Below the pieces are notes generated by a model, which was not told where the DNA came from, did not search any database, and saw only the letters and a list, made by a program, of their open reading frames with translations. A stretch of DNA of 64,000 bases, taken from the IMG/VR virus record IMGVR_UViG_3300008107_007821, positions 1 through 64,000 of that record, one strand, 5' to 3'. Below, in pieces: positions 36,285 through 44,427 of this stretch. Source of the stretch: a virus. Every line of letters starts with the position of its first letter. Position 1 is the first letter of the stretch. Both the position numbers and the translations under genes were made by a program.

Positions 36285-36386
36285 TCAACCAATCTGTGGT
36301 TGCTTTGCCATATTAATTTGTGCAAGTTTAAGAAGTTTTTCCCTCTTTGCCTTATTCTTAAGGTACTTTACAAAATAAGTATTCAC
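36285..36386 (-). CDS. Tiny basic protein (33 aa), GTG start
   Basis: GTG 36384-36386 to TGA 36285-36287 encodes 33 residues: basic helix YFVKYLKNKAKREKLLKLAQ and end INMAKQPQIG. An AAGGAGG ribosome-binding site lies 7 nt upstream, and the GTGA overlaps the stop of the 45-aa gene. The strong RBS supports expression in spite of the size. Confidence 0.6.
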   Translation of the reverse strand: MNTYFVKYLKNKAKREKLLKLAQINMAKQPQIG

Positions 36387-36520
36387 TTGTGCCCCTCCTT
36401 TACAAACTTAACCCCACGATAGGTTTCATTGAATTGTTGAGGTTGTTGCATCATTTGTTGCTGATACTCAAGACGCTTTTGAGTATCATATTCAACGCCA
36501 CGATAGACTACTTTGGACAT
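36383..36520 (-). CDS. DUF4278-like YRGV protein (45 aa)
   Basis: 45 residues from ATG 36518-36520: MSKVVYRGVEYDTQKRLEYQ, a Gln/Met-rich middle, then FNETYRGVKFVKEGHK. The paired YRGV motifs are the signature of DUF4278, common in cyanobacteria and their phages. It is coupled to the 33-aa gene by a GTGA overlap and both end at the 36254-36279 terminator. Function unknown. Confidence 0.7.
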   Translation of the reverse strand: MSKVVYRGVEYDTQKRLEYQQQMMQQPQQFNETYRGVKFVKEGHK

Positions 36521-36575
36521 AGGTTTGCTCCTTTACTAAAAGTAAATTTGCGTTCCTTCGGTATTCCTACTTCCG

Positions 36576-36597
36576 TTCTCTATTTGCAAATAGAGAA
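36576..36597. repeat. Perfect 22-bp palindrome upstream of the small-gene pair
   Basis: TTCTCTATTT-GC-AAATAGAGAA is a perfect inverted repeat with no T-run, lying about 56 nt upstream of the 45-aa gene. Smaller inverted repeats flank it: TTTACTAAAAGTAAA near 36533 and TGTAAC/GTTACA near 36630. It may be a leader stem-loop or an operator. The gap 36521-36644 holds no gene that I can see. Confidence 0.6.
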
Positions 36598-36644
36598 TGA
36601 ACGTGTTTTATCTATAAGAATAATTTTGTAACTTTTGTTACAGT

Positions 36645-36962
36645 TTAATCTCTTTGTCTCCAATCATCTGGTTTATCCCCAGAAAAGAAATCTATAATAT
36701 CATCAACACCACCAAATCTGGATTTATGGTTTGAAGGATCTGGGTCTCCCAGATCAAGTTGATTCAAAAAATCATCCATACTACCCTCCTGCATATCAGG
36801 ATTAGATGCACGTCTTCTTGCTTGCCTTAGAATTGTTGCTGCAGATCTATTTGATTTTGCTAGTTTCTCTGCCCAAATAATGTCTTCTAAACTTACCTCT
36901 TCTTGCTTTGCAATTCTATTGCAAATTTCCTCAAGACGCAATCTATAAGCAGTAGAGAGCAT
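36645..36962 (-). CDS. Conserved-type cyanophage protein (105 aa)
   Basis: 105 residues beginning MLSTAYRLRLEEICNRIAKQ, with EVSLEDIIWAEKLAKSNRSA, ATILRQARRRA, and a C-terminal GVDDIIDFFSGDKPDDWRQR. The N-terminal half is a basic helical bundle and the C-terminal half is acidic. I recognise the pattern from other cyanophage genomes but no function. It follows speD by 28 nt and is probably co-transcribed with it. Confidence 0.75.
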   Translation of the reverse strand: MLSTAYRLRLEEICNRIAKQEEVSLEDIIWAEKLAKSNRSAATILRQARRRASNPDMQEGSMDDFLNQLDLGDPDPSNHKSRFGGVDDIIDFFSGDKPDDWRQRD

Positions 36963-36990
36963 ATGTAATCTCCAGATATAGTGTATTTAG

Positions 36991-37320
36991 TTATCGCTCA
37001 ATATAACTCAGTGTATGATCTTGAGCATAAAGTTGATGGATAATCATATCACATCCAATCTTAGGATTACAATCTCCACAGGTATATACATCAACTGCTG
37101 CTTTACCTTCCTCTGGCCAGGTGTGGATACTAATATGACTCTCTGATAACAAGCATATTACCGTAACCCCTTGGGGTTCAAACTTCTTAGAGATAGTTTG
37201 AACTACTGTAGCACCACTTGCTATTGCTGCACTTTCCAGCAAATCTATAAGACAACGTTCATCATCCAAAAGGACAAATGAACATCCATACAAATTGAGA
37301 AGATAATGCTTTCCCATCAT
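36991..37320 (-). CDS. speD: S-adenosylmethionine decarboxylase (109 aa)
   Basis: Bacterial class SpeD: the processing site SESHISIHTWPEEGKAAVDV has Glu60-Ser61, where self-cleavage makes the pyruvoyl group, plus His66 and Cys81 (YTCGDCNP), the expected catalytic residues. The product, decarboxylated AdoMet, feeds polyamine synthesis. SpeD is a recurrent cyanophage auxiliary gene. It overlaps the upstream 82-aa gene by 4 nt (ATGA). Confidence 0.93.
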   Translation of the reverse strand: MMGKHYLLNLYGCSFVLLDDERCLIDLLESAAIASGATVVQTISKKFEPQGVTVICLLSESHISIHTWPEEGKAAVDVYTCGDCNPKIGCDMIIHQLYAQDHTLSYIER

Positions 37321-37565
37321 CTTTTCTTCTTTGGTTTATCAATTCCCCATAATTTGGGGTTCACAGTTCCTTCAGTCCATTGAATTTTTTGAAGCACCCC
37401 ATCACCATACTTATCATAATAGTGATCAAATATTTCAACCATAGAATTAGATTGAACTATATCATAGTTCCAATCATCTAGGATATAACTGACAAGGTAA
37501 GAATTTCTGGGTAGGGTTTTATCTTTAGACAATTCCTTGTCACATTGACTATGAATTATTTTCAA
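37317..37565 (-). CDS. Unknown protein upstream of speD (82 aa)
   Basis: 82 residues starting MKIIHSQCDKELSKDKTLPR, with SYLVSYILDDWNYDIVQSNS and a basic C-terminus (LWGIDKPKKKR). It appears alpha/beta. Coupled to speD by an ATGA overlap and 4 nt after the 144-aa gene. No family is recognised. Confidence 0.72.
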   Translation of the reverse strand: MKIIHSQCDKELSKDKTLPRNSYLVSYILDDWNYDIVQSNSMVEIFDHYYDKYGDGVLQKIQWTEGTVNPKLWGIDKPKKKR

Positions 37566-37569
37566 TTAT

Positions 37570-38004
37570 TCACCCCCAAACAATTTCAGGAAATGCCTCA
37601 GATACTACTGCTTTAGTAATCCTATATTTCTTATGAAGCTCTTTATCCTTGGTAGCACACAAGACTTCTGCTTCTGAACTGTGCAGTGATTCACACAGTT
37701 GAATGAACATCACTTCTCTTTTTGTTTGAGGAAGATCACTGACTCCCTTAACAAAATGATTGAACTTTCTCCACTCTTGGATGAGCTTAGAATGTTCTGT
37801 TCCTTCTGGAGCATCATTGGGGGTATAAGGAACTTCTCCATTAGGAATACAAGATTCAACTTTAGAATCAAAATTCCAAATTAAAACGGACCTAAGAGCA
37901 ACACTATCATAGTGCTTTAGGATTTCAATTTTTTCTTCTCTAGTTTTTGCATTAGATACTCTTTGCAAAATTTCAGAGATCAGTTGATCTGGGGGCAATT
38001 TCAT
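37570..38004 (-). CDS. DUF6433-like cyanophage protein (144 aa)
   Basis: 144 residues: MKLPPDQLISEILQRVSNAK, then REEKIEILKHYDSVALRSVL, IPNGEVPYTPNDAPEGTEHS and FVKGVSDLPQTKREVMFIQL. This is the pattern I associate with DUF6433, a family of marine phages without known function. The protein is mostly helical. It lies in the speD operon. Confidence 0.72.
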   Translation of the reverse strand: MKLPPDQLISEILQRVSNAKTREEKIEILKHYDSVALRSVLIWNFDSKVESCIPNGEVPYTPNDAPEGTEHSKLIQEWRKFNHFVKGVSDLPQTKREVMFIQLCESLHSSEAEVLCATKDKELHKKYRITKAVVSEAFPEIVWG

Positions 38005-38021
38005 TGATAAACTCCAATTAA

Positions 38022-38240
38022 TTAATCTTCTGGTTCTTCCTCTTCATCATACTCTCCATCAAAACTAAATGCTATAATTGAATCTGGAACTACATTTCCA
38101 TTCTCATCAAACATTTCTGGATGTAAGTTCAATGGGTGTTGAGAATCAGTGTATTCTTTGTATAACCAACCAACAACTGCTCCTAATATCAAAGATGTAA
38201 TAAAGAACATTACACAAAAAACTAATGTTACAGCAATCAT
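38022..38240 (-). CDS. Single-pass membrane protein with acidic tail (72 aa)
   Basis: Residues about 3-27 (AVTLVFCVMFFITSLILGAV then VGWLY) are a transmembrane segment, followed by KEYTDSQHPLNLHP and an acidic C-terminus (FDGEYDEEEEPED). The orientation is probably N-out, C-in given the charged tail after KEY. It starts 15 nt after the 59-aa gene. Function unknown; a role at the host membrane is inferred. Confidence 0.72.
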   Translation of the reverse strand: MIAVTLVFCVMFFITSLILGAVVGWLYKEYTDSQHPLNLHPEMFDENGNVVPDSIIAFSFDGEYDEEEEPED

Positions 38241-38255
38241 TTTATATCTCCTATG

Positions 38256-38435
38256 TTAGTTATGGTTCCTTACATCAAAGGAAAAATGAAAGGAGATGGT
38301 TATATCCTTTTTAAAGAGGGAAACCATCTTTTCAAAGTAAAAAGAAAATGTTTTCTTTTTAGGTTTCCTCCTTCTTAATATGATGTCAACACCCCTGTTA
38401 ATGTCAGAGGTCTTATTGTTATTTATAGTTGCCAT
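38256..38435 (-). CDS. Small basic protein (59 aa)
   Basis: Start ATG 38433-38435 (TAATG overlap with the glutaredoxin stop) is preferred over the longer frame to 38480, which lies inside the glutaredoxin gene. 59 residues: MATINNNKTSDINRGVDIIL, then RRRKPKKKTFSFYFEKMVSL and FKKDITISFHFSFDV. Highly basic middle, alternating beta end. Similar short proteins occur beside cyanophage nrdC genes as I recall; no function known. Confidence 0.68.
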   Translation of the reverse strand: MATINNNKTSDINRGVDIILRRRKPKKKTFSFYFEKMVSLFKKDITISFHFSFDVRNHN

Positions 38436-38683
38436 TACAACAAAGATTTTTCCTGCAGATATTTTACTGTATCTGCACATCCACCAATATGTTTCTGTTC
38501 ATGTACAACTTGTGGGAAAGTTGAACCTTCTCCAAACTCTTTATAAAATTCTTCTCTAGAAAAATGTGTGTCTAAAGTATATTCTCTAACTGAATATCCT
38601 TTATCAACACTTAAAGAATTTAAAACATTAATAACTTTGGTGCAATAAGGGCAACCTCTTTTTGAATAAACTGTGAAATTCAT
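38435..38683 (-). CDS. nrdC: Glutaredoxin (82 aa)
   Basis: Thioredoxin-fold protein with the active site CPYC at residues 11-14 (YSKRGCPYC), the cis-Pro TFPQVV and the C-terminal GGCADTVKYL glutathione-binding motif. T4 NrdC and cyanophage glutaredoxins supply electrons to ribonucleotide reductase; it could also recycle the phage peroxiredoxin. Coupled by a one-base overlap to the basic 59-aa gene downstream. Confidence 0.92.
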   Translation of the reverse strand: MNFTVYSKRGCPYCTKVINVLNSLSVDKGYSVREYTLDTHFSREEFYKEFGEGSTFPQVVHEQKHIGGCADTVKYLQEKSLL

Positions 38684-38685
38684 AT

Positions 38686-39948
38686 TTAAATTCTTACTGG
38701 GTGTGGTCTACGTTTGTTTGATTTTACAGCACATAACCAAGCATTTACAACTGCTATGTTATTGTCCCACCAATTAGTTTCAAGTCTAAATTCTTGAAAC
38801 TTAATATCAGTGTTTCTAATAAATTGTGCTTGTGCTTGTCTGGTATAATACCAAAAACTATTTTCATTCCAATAACTAACATGGGTTGGGTCTTGCCATG
38901 CTCCTCTACCATCAGTAGAAGGGACTTCAATAAATGCCCAACCTCCATCAACAAGCACTCTATATATCTCACTCATTGTTTTGATTGGATCTTTCAAGTG
39001 TTCAATCACATGACTAGCATTGATAACTCCTACGCTATTATCTGGCAAAGGAATTCCTTCATTCAAGTCACAGGTAATATCAGCACCTTCTTGGTCTATT
39101 GTAACATATCCAGGTCTAGGAAACAACCCTCCACCAATATCCACTTTCATCAATCCATTTAGATCAGCATCCCTCTCTGCAAGAAGTTGTCCATATTGAT
39201 GAAACAATTCAAATGTCTTAATCTGAATGTCTGCATTCCTCTGCAGTTGAGTATTATCTCCACCAGGAAGCCATCTATAATAATAAAGAACTTTTGGAAT
39301 AAAATGGAACTTTGTTTCTAAGTATGTCCTAATCATTAACTCATGATCATCACAGACATTTAAATCTGGGTTGTGTCCGCCAAGTTTATGGTACACACTT
39401 GTTCTCCAAGATCTAACATGATCAGGGGCATACCAAATGATACCAACACTATGACTTGTTGCAGGGAAGCTATCAATCTTAATAAAATCTTCCCCTCTAA
39501 AGTTCATCCACTTATAGGTCCACCCATTATCAGGATTCCAAGGAATCTTATATTCAGGTCCTCTCATATCATAAAGTAGGTCTTCACTATAAACAAAACC
39601 TACTTCAGGATCTTGATATGCCAGATTCAATTCCATCAAACAATCTTCATGAAGTAAATCATCATGATCTGCTTCAACAAGAACATCTCCTCTGCCAAGA
39701 TAAAATGCTTTGTTTTTAATAAATCCAACATTAGGGTGAGTAATTCCATCATAAATTTTAACTCTGGAATCTTCCTTTATTTCCTGTGGGATGTTTACAA
39801 CTTTACAATTGCCATTTAAGTATAAGACCCACTCCCAATTAGTATATGTTTGAGATTTAATAGTCTCATAAAGCTCTAATAAGAATGGTATATTTTCTTT
39901 CTTATGCTCAGGTGTAATGATGCTAAATTTATAATCCATATCAATCAA
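38686..39948 (-). CDS. GT2 glycosyltransferase fused to SAM methyltransferase (420 aa)
   Basis: Residues about 5-235 form a GT-A glycosyltransferase 2 domain: SIITPEHKKENIPFLLELYE, WEWVLYLNGN, and EADHDDLLHED with the DxD-like metal site, then CDDHELMIRTYLETKFHFIP. Residues about 265-400 are a class I methyltransferase: VDIGGGLFPRPGYVTIDQEG (GxG SAM loop), SVGVINASHVIEHLKDP (DxVxxxHVIEH type) and YRVLVDGGWAFIEVPS. It may build a methylated sugar on a glycan. It is the 3'-most gene of the first sugar module, overlapping the DUF6445 gene by 8 nt. Confidence 0.87.
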   Translation of the reverse strand: MIDMDYKFSIITPEHKKENIPFLLELYETIKSQTYTNWEWVLYLNGNCKVVNIPQEIKEDSRVKIYDGITHPNVGFIKNKAFYLGRGDVLVEADHDDLLHEDCLMELNLAYQDPEVGFVYSEDLLYDMRGPEYKIPWNPDNGWTYKWMNFRGEDFIKIDSFPATSHSVGIIWYAPDHVRSWRTSVYHKLGGHNPDLNVCDDHELMIRTYLETKFHFIPKVLYYYRWLPGGDNTQLQRNADIQIKTFELFHQYGQLLAERDADLNGLMKVDIGGGLFPRPGYVTIDQEGADITCDLNEGIPLPDNSVGVINASHVIEHLKDPIKTMSEIYRVLVDGGWAFIEVPSTDGRGAWQDPTHVSYWNENSFWYYTRQAQAQFIRNTDIKFQEFRLETNWWDNNIAVVNAWLCAVKSNKRRPHPVRI

Positions 39949-40528
39949 AAAAGAACATGTGAAATAGTCTAGAGTCTTCTAGGGTTTGACCAAAGTATTG
40001 GGAAGCTGAATGAATACATTTGCCATTGAAAATAACTAATCTATTAAAAACATTTCCCACTGTATCCACCAACTCAAATTTAGTTTTATCATAGAACCCA
40101 CCATTAAATGCAGCATCTATTCCAGGTTCAGAAGCATGTCTTACCCTAGTTTCTCTATGTGCATACATTGAGGTCCCACTTTCATAAGGAGCATTAGGAG
40201 TTAGGTATACCATACCTGCCCATTGTTGTCCATCAATATGATAAACCAAAGGATCTTCTGCAGTACATGACTGAAAAACTCCATTTACATTATACTCATC
40301 CCATACTGCAATCTTTTGCCCTATGATTTCTTCAAATGCGTTTCTAGTTCCAGGAACAATATATCTTTCTGTAGTTCTTTTCCCCTTGAAGTATCTAAGG
40401 TCTGGTTGAAAATCTCCATTAGATAGAGCAAATTCTCTAACAGCATAAGGATCTTCATAAAAATTATCCACTACAAAAATTCTTTTATCTGGATTTAAAT
40501 TTAAATTACTTACTGTTAGAAATTTCAT
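39941..40528 (-). CDS. DUF6445/2OG-Fe(II) oxygenase-like protein A (195 aa)
   Basis: Cupin or 2OG-oxygenase-like barrel: DNFYEDPYAVREFALSNGDF, CTAEDPLVYHIDGQQWAGMV with an H-x-D pair, YLTPNAPYESGTSMYAHRET, and a distal His in GKCIHSASQYFG. This layout matches DUF6445, related to 2OG-Fe(II) dioxygenases. Substrate unknown; neighbours suggest a sugar or glycoprotein. A paralogue lies at 42692. It overlaps the UDP-galactopyranose mutase gene by 23 nt. Confidence 0.72.
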   Translation of the reverse strand: MKFLTVSNLNLNPDKRIFVVDNFYEDPYAVREFALSNGDFQPDLRYFKGKRTTERYIVPGTRNAFEEIIGQKIAVWDEYNVNGVFQSCTAEDPLVYHIDGQQWAGMVYLTPNAPYESGTSMYAHRETRVRHASEPGIDAAFNGGFYDKTKFELVDTVGNVFNRLVIFNGKCIHSASQYFGQTLEDSRLFHMFFFD

Positions 40529-41603
40529 TTTTAATTTTATTCATAGAGGACTCTATTACCACATGCATATCCATGTACTTATACTCAGACAATCTACCTC
40601 CAAATATAAAATTAGTCAAGGTCTTTGATTTGTCTCTATATTGTCTATAGATTGTTTGATTGGAATCTGTGTTAATAGGATAGTATGGAATCATTCCTGG
40701 TTTAAAGTCCAAAGAATATTCTTTTGTAACTACACTCTTATCAGAATCTACCATCTCAAAATGTTTGTGATCAATAGATCTAGTGTATTTTACAACATGG
40801 TCACAATAATTTTTAACTGCAACTCCTTGAACATTAGATTGATTTACTACTTTATGTTCAAACTTAAGAGATCTATATTCTAATTGTCCAAACTCATAAT
40901 CAAAAAATTCATCTATGCATCCAGTGTAAACTACTTTCTTTGCCAAAGAATTAAAGTAGAATCTATCATCAAAATAATCAGTATTTAATTTAACATCAAT
41001 TCCACTCAACATTTTTTTCATCATAGAAGTATATCCTCCTATGGGAATTCCTTGATAGGTATCATTAAAATAATTATTATTAAAAGTAAACCTCAAAGGA
41101 ATTCTTTTGATAATTGATGGGGGAAGTTGTGTGGCATGTCTTCCCCACTGCTTCTCTGTATAACCTTTAATTAAGGTTTCATATATGTCTTTGCCAACTA
41201 ATGACAGTGCTTGCTCTTCTAAGTTAGTTGGGTCTCCATGAAATTTTTGACTTTCTATTATTAGTTTTGCATGTTCAGGTACAGAAGTTTCCCATAACTC
41301 ATAGAAAGTATTCATATTAAAAGGCAGAGAATAAACCTTATGATTAGAAACTGCCTTTGGAGAATTAATAAAATTATTAAAAGTTGCATACTGATTTACA
41401 AAATCCCAAACAAATTTATTGCTTGTGTGGAAGATATGAGGTCCATAAGCATGAACATTGATCCCTTCTATCTTCTCTGTGTAACAGTTGCCCCCAATGT
41501 GAGATCTTTTATCAATAATTAAACAAGACTTGCCAGCATCAGCAGCAAGTCTTGCAAATGTTATTCCAAATAATCCACACCCAACAATCAGATAATCATA
41601 CAT
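40506..41603 (-). CDS. glf: UDP-galactopyranose mutase (365 aa)
   Basis: FAD-binding N-terminus DYLIVGCGLFGITFARLAAD with GxGxxG and IIDKRSHIGGNCYTE. GPHIFHTSNKFVWDFVNQY, YTEKQWGRHATQLPPSIIKR and IPIGGYTSMMKKML are standard for Glf, and the length (365) is normal. The enzyme interconverts UDP-galactopyranose and UDP-galactofuranose. It is unexpected in a phage and suggests that the first sugar module builds a galactofuranose-containing glycan. It overlaps the neighbour at 41596 by 8 nt. Confidence 0.93.
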   Translation of the reverse strand: MYDYLIVGCGLFGITFARLAADAGKSCLIIDKRSHIGGNCYTEKIEGINVHAYGPHIFHTSNKFVWDFVNQYATFNNFINSPKAVSNHKVYSLPFNMNTFYELWETSVPEHAKLIIESQKFHGDPTNLEEQALSLVGKDIYETLIKGYTEKQWGRHATQLPPSIIKRIPLRFTFNNNYFNDTYQGIPIGGYTSMMKKMLSGIDVKLNTDYFDDRFYFNSLAKKVVYTGCIDEFFDYEFGQLEYRSLKFEHKVVNQSNVQGVAVKNYCDHVVKYTRSIDHKHFEMVDSDKSVVTKEYSLDFKPGMIPYYPINTDSNQTIYRQYRDKSKTLTNFIFGGRLSEYKYMDMHVVIESSMNKIKNEISNSK

Positions 41604-42690
41604 TTTCTATCTTATTTTTGATATCATTGAACAAATTATGGACATATGTTCCAGTATCTTGATAGCATTCATTATGAATTAGAAATGCCAAGTTTGGAAA
41701 GGGATTAACTCTATCCTTACTCATTATTTTAGTGCAAATTGAATAAGCAGTTTCATAATCTTGAAGGATATTATAAGTTTCAACTAATCCACAAAGATGT
41801 TCATTTCTCATTGAGCAAAACATATCACACTTCTTATATGCAATGATAGCATTTTGAAAGTCTTGGCAGAACTTATAAGCATTTCCTATCAAGTACTGAG
41901 CATAATAAAACATTTCATCTGAATTTCCTTTATAGAAATATTGTATGAATTGCTCAAAGTAAAAGATACATCTTCTTGCATATTCTTTTTGCTGAGCATA
42001 TCCAAGAGGAAATACATCTGCTCCATAGCAGTCATTATAGCTCTTCCCAACATAAAAGAAATGATAAGGATCAGATAACAAAGTATTCTGAGATATGTTT
42101 TGATTCTCTAGTTCTAATGCATCAGTTAAAAACTTAGTTGGATTAACCCATGTTTCTCCATCATTGGTAATGATATGTCTAAATGACTTAGGCAAATTAA
42201 GTCTTTGAAATTCTTCTCCAACATCAGGAAGATAGATACACTCATGCCTTTTATCATGCTTGAATCTCCAAGGAAAATTGGCATTCCAAAACCAAGTTCT
42301 ATAATAAAAAGAACCAGGAGAGTTTGCAGTAATATTCCAACTTTGCACTTCTGTTTGATCTAGTAGACTCCAATCAAAATCATCATCTATGCTTAATTGT
42401 TCATCAGCATCCATCCTGAGAATCCAATCACAGTTATGGTCTGCCTTTAGACACTCTTGAAGAGCATGATCTCTATTCCATCCAGGAAAATTCCATGCAA
42501 TCTCATATGTAAATCCAGGAATATTCTTTTCCTTAAAGAACTCATCTATAATATTTCTAGTTCCATCATTACCATTACATTGAATTACATAGTAATCAAC
42601 ATACTTATAGCAAGATTCAAGCATCCTCAAAATTACTTTCTCTTCATTTCCTACCATAGAATGAAGACATATTTTAGATCTCTTATTCAT
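41596..42690 (-). CDS. GT2 glycosyltransferase with helical-repeat C-terminus (364 aa)
   Basis: The start at MNKRSKICLHSMVGNEEKVI (ATG 42688-42690), just after the upstream stop, is preferred over 42735. GT-A features: VIQCNGNDGTRNIIDEFFKE, WNRDHALQECLKADHNCDWI, and LRMDADEQL with the DxD motif. The C-terminal third is TPR-like (YAQYLIGNAYKFCQDFQNAI, IAYKKCDMFC, LVETYNILQDYETAYSIC). The TPR part may hold an acceptor or partner. It lies between two DUF6445 paralogues and glf. Confidence 0.83.
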   Translation of the reverse strand: MNKRSKICLHSMVGNEEKVILRMLESCYKYVDYYVIQCNGNDGTRNIIDEFFKEKNIPGFTYEIAWNFPGWNRDHALQECLKADHNCDWILRMDADEQLSIDDDFDWSLLDQTEVQSWNITANSPGSFYYRTWFWNANFPWRFKHDKRHECIYLPDVGEEFQRLNLPKSFRHIITNDGETWVNPTKFLTDALELENQNISQNTLLSDPYHFFYVGKSYNDCYGADVFPLGYAQQKEYARRCIFYFEQFIQYFYKGNSDEMFYYAQYLIGNAYKFCQDFQNAIIAYKKCDMFCSMRNEHLCGLVETYNILQDYETAYSICTKIMSKDRVNPFPNLAFLIHNECYQDTGTYVHNLFNDIKNKIENV

Positions 42691-42691
42691 A

Positions 42692-43258
42692 TCAATATCT
42701 TGTGTTAAAGAAAAATGTTTGGAATAATCTCCCATTCTCTAAGTTGTTACCAAAGTAATCAACAGAGGCATGGAAAAGACTTCCTGGATATAGGATTAAT
42801 CTATTATAAACATTACCAATCCTATCAACAACTTCCCACTTTGTATAATCCCTTGCATGTTCTCCATGATCAGAACTTCCTACTGATTTTCTATCCCCGC
42901 TTTCCTTATGAATATACAAAGCAGTGCCACCACTAATAGGAGCATTTGGAGTCAAATAACAAACCCCTGCCCACATATTATTATAATCAGAATGGATCCA
43001 AGTCCTATCTTCTGCTGTACAAATTTGAAATGCTCCAGTATATCCATCTCCATTTTCATCAAGTAACCAATCAGTTACACTCCCTGCAGCATGTGACACA
43101 AGAGCATTGATAACTTCCTTATGACTATCATTTAGAAAAGATCTGGTTCTAAGTCCAGGGTAATTTCCTCTTACAGCAAACTCCTGCTGCAAAGCAAAAC
43201 TCCTTACTGAATCAGGATCATTATAAAAATTATCAGCTACTATTAGATTAACATTCAT
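42692..43258 (-). CDS. DUF6445/2OG-Fe(II) oxygenase-like protein B (188 aa)
   Basis: Paralogue of the protein at 39941: DNFYNDPDSVRSFALQQEFA, CTAEDRTWIHSDYNNMWAGV with H-x-D, YLTPNAPISGGTALYIHKES, and distal His in GSLFHASVDYFGNNLENGRL. The two share the whole fold but differ in the central loops, so they may act on different substrates. It overlaps the GT gene at 43255 by 4 nt (ATGA). Confidence 0.72.
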   Translation of the reverse strand: MNVNLIVADNFYNDPDSVRSFALQQEFAVRGNYPGLRTRSFLNDSHKEVINALVSHAAGSVTDWLLDENGDGYTGAFQICTAEDRTWIHSDYNNMWAGVCYLTPNAPISGGTALYIHKESGDRKSVGSSDHGEHARDYTKWEVVDRIGNVYNRLILYPGSLFHASVDYFGNNLENGRLFQTFFFNTRY

Positions 43259-44007
43259 TCTACTACAGATCCAGTTTTAGAACAATATTTTACATTAGGG
43301 TCAATATATTTAAATCCATCCCATCCAGGTTCATTTTCTGCAACTCTTTTTCCATGAAAATAATCTCCAATGTGATTAACCATGATTCCACCTTCAGAAG
43401 TCTTTAATAGTCCTGACCCAATATTATACTTATGCTGCAAGTAATTAGCAATAACAGACTCTGATGGATTGAATCCTGTCTCTTCCAAAATAGGTTCTCT
43501 AGCAATCCATGCAGGATACAGAGACATCAGCATCCAAAAGTATGGAGTTGCTTTTTCATACCTATAGTGCTTAAACATTACATCATCATCTTTAGGACCT
43601 ATTTCTTCTGTTTCAAAATTATACCAATTATTTCTTTTTAACTGAACTTGGGAAAGTGTATTATCTTGCTGAAGAATTTCAACCATATCCATAATTTTTA
43701 ATGGATGCATTACTTCTACATCATCTTCATGATGAAAAATATAATCATAATCACTATCCTTAACTATATCAAAAAGTTGCTGCCAGGTTTTAGTGATCCC
43801 CATATTTTCTACATGGAGAATTGCTTCATTATATCCATTAGAAAATACAAATTCTAATAGGGAATTATCATCTCTTCCCATTGGATAGTCATCAATGAAT
43901 AGATGATGGACATCCAATTCACTGAAATCTAATTTTTTATTTGCTTCAAATGTTTTTTTAAGAAACTCTACTCTGTTAGTAGAAAAAACTACATGAAGTA
44001 ATTTCAT
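43255..44007 (-). CDS. Glycosyltransferase, GT-A type (250 aa)
   Basis: KLLHVVFSTNRVEFLKKTFE, VHHLFIDDYPMGRDDNSLLE, and IFHHEDDVEVMHPLKIMDMV with an EDD metal site give a GT-A fold. VENMGITKTWQQLFDIVKDS and PYFWMLMSLYPAWIARE are family-type segments. Donor and acceptor are unknown. Overlaps the 104-aa gene (44004) and the DUF6445 gene by 4 nt each. Confidence 0.8.
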   Translation of the reverse strand: MKLLHVVFSTNRVEFLKKTFEANKKLDFSELDVHHLFIDDYPMGRDDNSLLEFVFSNGYNEAILHVENMGITKTWQQLFDIVKDSDYDYIFHHEDDVEVMHPLKIMDMVEILQQDNTLSQVQLKRNNWYNFETEEIGPKDDDVMFKHYRYEKATPYFWMLMSLYPAWIAREPILEETGFNPSESVIANYLQHKYNIGSGLLKTSEGGIMVNHIGDYFHGKRVAENEPGWDGFKYIDPNVKYCSKTGSVVE

Positions 44008-44318
44008 ATGATTACAGGTTCTCCTTGTCCTTCTGGAAGTTTAATTTGAGGCAACTGATTAATTTTTTCAACCATCCAATCTTCTTGATGTTTTTTATAA
44101 GATTCTGTATTAATAGTTATTTCATTGGTTGGAAGTGCCTTTGGAGTTTCAACATCTATCACTTGATCCATCAGTACCTTGTTTTTGACAATTTCACGAT
44201 TTGGTCCATCCAGATGCATCATCATTCTTGCATCTTCAAAACTACCACAATCACAAATTTTCTTATGAGTCCTTCTTTCTCTGACTGTATAGTAATCTTC
44301 ACTATTGTACTTTTTCAT
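44004..44318 (-). CDS. Unknown small protein (104 aa)
   Basis: 104 residues starting MKKYNSEDYYTVRERRTHKK, with a CDCGSFEDARMMMHLDGPNR segment and a C-terminal LPQIKLPEGQGEPVII. The N-terminal half may bind metal through CDC. It overlaps the glycosyltransferase gene by 4 nt and the 41-aa gene by 17 nt. I know no family; it may be an accessory to the sugar module. Confidence 0.7.
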   Translation of the reverse strand: MKKYNSEDYYTVRERRTHKKICDCGSFEDARMMMHLDGPNREIVKNKVLMDQVIDVETPKALPTNEITINTESYKKHQEDWMVEKINQLPQIKLPEGQGEPVII

Positions 44319-44427
44319 TTTTTAAAGTCTTTTGATTATTATAGGTCTTTGATGGTGGTCTGTAAAGTCCAGGCCAAGTATCCCTAATTATTTCTGCAAG
44401 TTTATATGGAGTTGTAGAGGTTATCAT
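44302..44427 (-). CDS. Tiny protein (41 aa)
   Basis: ATG 44425-44427 to TAG 44302-44304 gives 41 residues: MITSTTPYKLAEIIRDTWPG, then LYRPPSKTYNNQKTLKN. An ATGA overlap with the stop of the 348-aa gene and a 17-nt overlap with the 104-aa gene suggest a real coupled gene; the length is too short to be sure. Function unknown. Confidence 0.5.
   Translation of the reverse strand: MITSTTPYKLAEIIRDTWPGLYRPPSKTYNNQKTLKNEKVQ

Noticed and set aside
42690-42735. Longer start of the GT2-TPR protein
   Set aside because: It would overlap the DUF6445 gene by 44 nt, while an ATG lies right after that gene's stop.
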